A DNA stretch of 12,797 nucleotides, from NCBI GenBank assembly GCA_003132645.1, contig PKYM01000073.1, positions 2,241-15,037 on the forward strand. The letters are read 5' to 3'. The stretch comes from Actinomycetota bacterium (GTDB taxonomy: Bacteria > Actinomycetota > Thermoleophilia > UBA2241). Positions within the stretch are counted from its first letter, which is position 1, and every line of letters begins with the position of its first letter. Made by a program: the position numbers and the translations under genes. The notes under the pieces are model-generated. The model was not told the DNA's origin and did not search any database. It saw only the letters and a program-made list of their open reading frames with translations. This document shows positions 12,218-12,797 of the stretch, piece after piece.

Positions 12218-12262
12218 ATGAACGTCGCATCCGCCGCCCGCGCGCCGGGGCTGTCATGGTAG
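12218..12262 (+). CDS. Possible 14-residue leader peptide overlapping the SPFH start
   Basis: ATG at 12218 is preceded by AAGGATGGGG, a better ribosome site than the one before the SPFH ATG. The frame reads MNVASAARAPGLSW and stops with TAG at 12260–12262, which overlaps the SPFH ATG (12256) by 7 nt. Ribosomes finishing here could restart on the SPFH gene. The peptide itself has no recognisable motif. Could be chance. Confidence 0.35.
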   Translation: MNVASAARAPGLSW

Positions 12263-12797
12263 CCGTGTCGCCCGCCGGCACCGCCGTACTGGTCGGCATC
12301 GGCGTGATCGTCGTCGCGCTCGTCGTCCTGGCTCTGCTCAGCATCCGTGTCGTGCGCCCGACGCACCGCGGCCTGGTGGAGCGCCTGGGCAAGTACCACC
12401 ACTACTGCGGCCCGGGCTTGCACACCGTGTGGCCGGGCATCGATCGTCTGTACCGGATCGACATTCGCGAGGTCCTGGTCGAAGCGCAGCCGCAGGAGAT
12501 CATCACCAACGACAACCTGAACGCCAAGGTCGACGCGCAGGTCTATCTCAAGGTCAAAGACGACGAAGAGAGCGTCAAGGCCACGCAGTACAACGTCACC
12601 AACTATCAGAACCAGGTCGTCAACCTGGCGCGCACCACACTGCGCAACATCATCGGCACGCTGTCGCTGAAGTCGGCGAACTCGGAGCGCGGCAAGATCA
12701 ACGACGAGCTGCGTTCGAACCTTTTGGTCGAGACGGCCAACTGGGGCATCGAGATCCTGCGCACCGAGCTCAAGGAGATCGACCCCCCGCGCGACGT
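12256..12797 (+). CDS. SPFH/stomatin-prohibitin family membrane protein (5' part)
   Basis: 180 codons are visible before the right edge. Residues 9–30 form one N-terminal membrane helix. Then VVRPTHRGLVERLGKYHHY and CGPGLHTVWPGIDRL are the hallmark opening of the SPFH (band-7) domain. The domain continues with ITNDNLNAKVDAQVYLKV (83–100), NLARTTLRNIIGTLSL (123–138) and a helix ending IEILRTELKEIDPP (165–178), all standard stomatin/HflK-like segments. Such proteins oligomerise on the membrane as scaffolds and often partner with an NfeD-type protein, which may lie beyond the edge. The ATG at 12256 has only a weak GGGG site and may depend on the overlapping leader ORF. It reads away from the other genes and begins a new transcription unit. 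Confidence 0.93.
   Translation, partial: MVAVSPAGTAVLVGIGVIVVALVVLALLSIRVVRPTHRGLVERLGKYHHYCGPGLHTVWPGIDRLYRIDIREVLVEAQPQEIITNDNLNAKVDAQVYLKVKDDEESVKATQYNVTNYQNQVVNLARTTLRNIIGTLSLKSANSERGKINDELRSNLLVETANWGIEILRTELKEIDPPRD

Overview
This is a very GC-rich window in which nearly every codon of the real genes ends in G or C. TANNNT-type -10 boxes, GTG starts and a CopC–CopD fusion fit a high-GC actinobacterium, possibly a deep branch such as Thermoleophilia. That placement is inference from composition and gene content. Almost everything reads on the minus strand. The exceptions are a stress-protein remnant, a 76-residue orphan ORF and the SPFH gene at the right edge. No tRNA, rRNA, CRISPR array, transposase or phage gene was seen.

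Left part (1–2100): the 5' part of a copper-resistance CopC–CopD gene runs off the left edge. It is followed by the C-terminal half of a universal stress protein on the plus strand, a string of hairpins, and a tiny two-CxxC zinc-ribbon protein with a repeat-built tail. A mostly empty stretch comes next, then the orphan plus-strand ORF. Middle part (2092–5155): a PLP aminotransferase and a flavodoxin are tightly coupled, preceded by an MFS exporter.

Core (5177–11040): one operon runs araM-like sn-glycerol-1-phosphate dehydrogenase > NagD/AraL-like HAD phosphatase > unassigned TIM-barrel protein > GntR/UTRA regulator > GlpD-type sn-glycerol-3-phosphate dehydrogenase. The first three genes overlap by 4 bp (GTGA) and the regulator follows at once. 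A promoter with a 17-bp spacer, holding an 18-bp near-perfect palindrome, lies upstream of araM, and the transcript would begin in a strong hairpin. The two dehydrogenases attack opposite enantiomers of glycerol phosphate and both give dihydroxyacetone phosphate. The araL–araM adjacency echoes the Bacillus subtilis arabinose operon. I read this as a GntR-controlled module for phosphorylated polyols or glycerol phosphates, with the TIM-barrel protein as the unknown enzyme. It is the most interesting system here.

Right part (11133–12797): a DUF202 membrane protein is split by an in-frame amber codon. A VOC/glyoxalase-like gene has lost its middle to an internal deletion. An SPFH/stomatin gene runs off the right edge and is preceded by a 14-codon ORF that overlaps its start. 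Three degraded or interrupted genes in under 13 kb suggest ongoing gene decay, unless base errors explain some of them.
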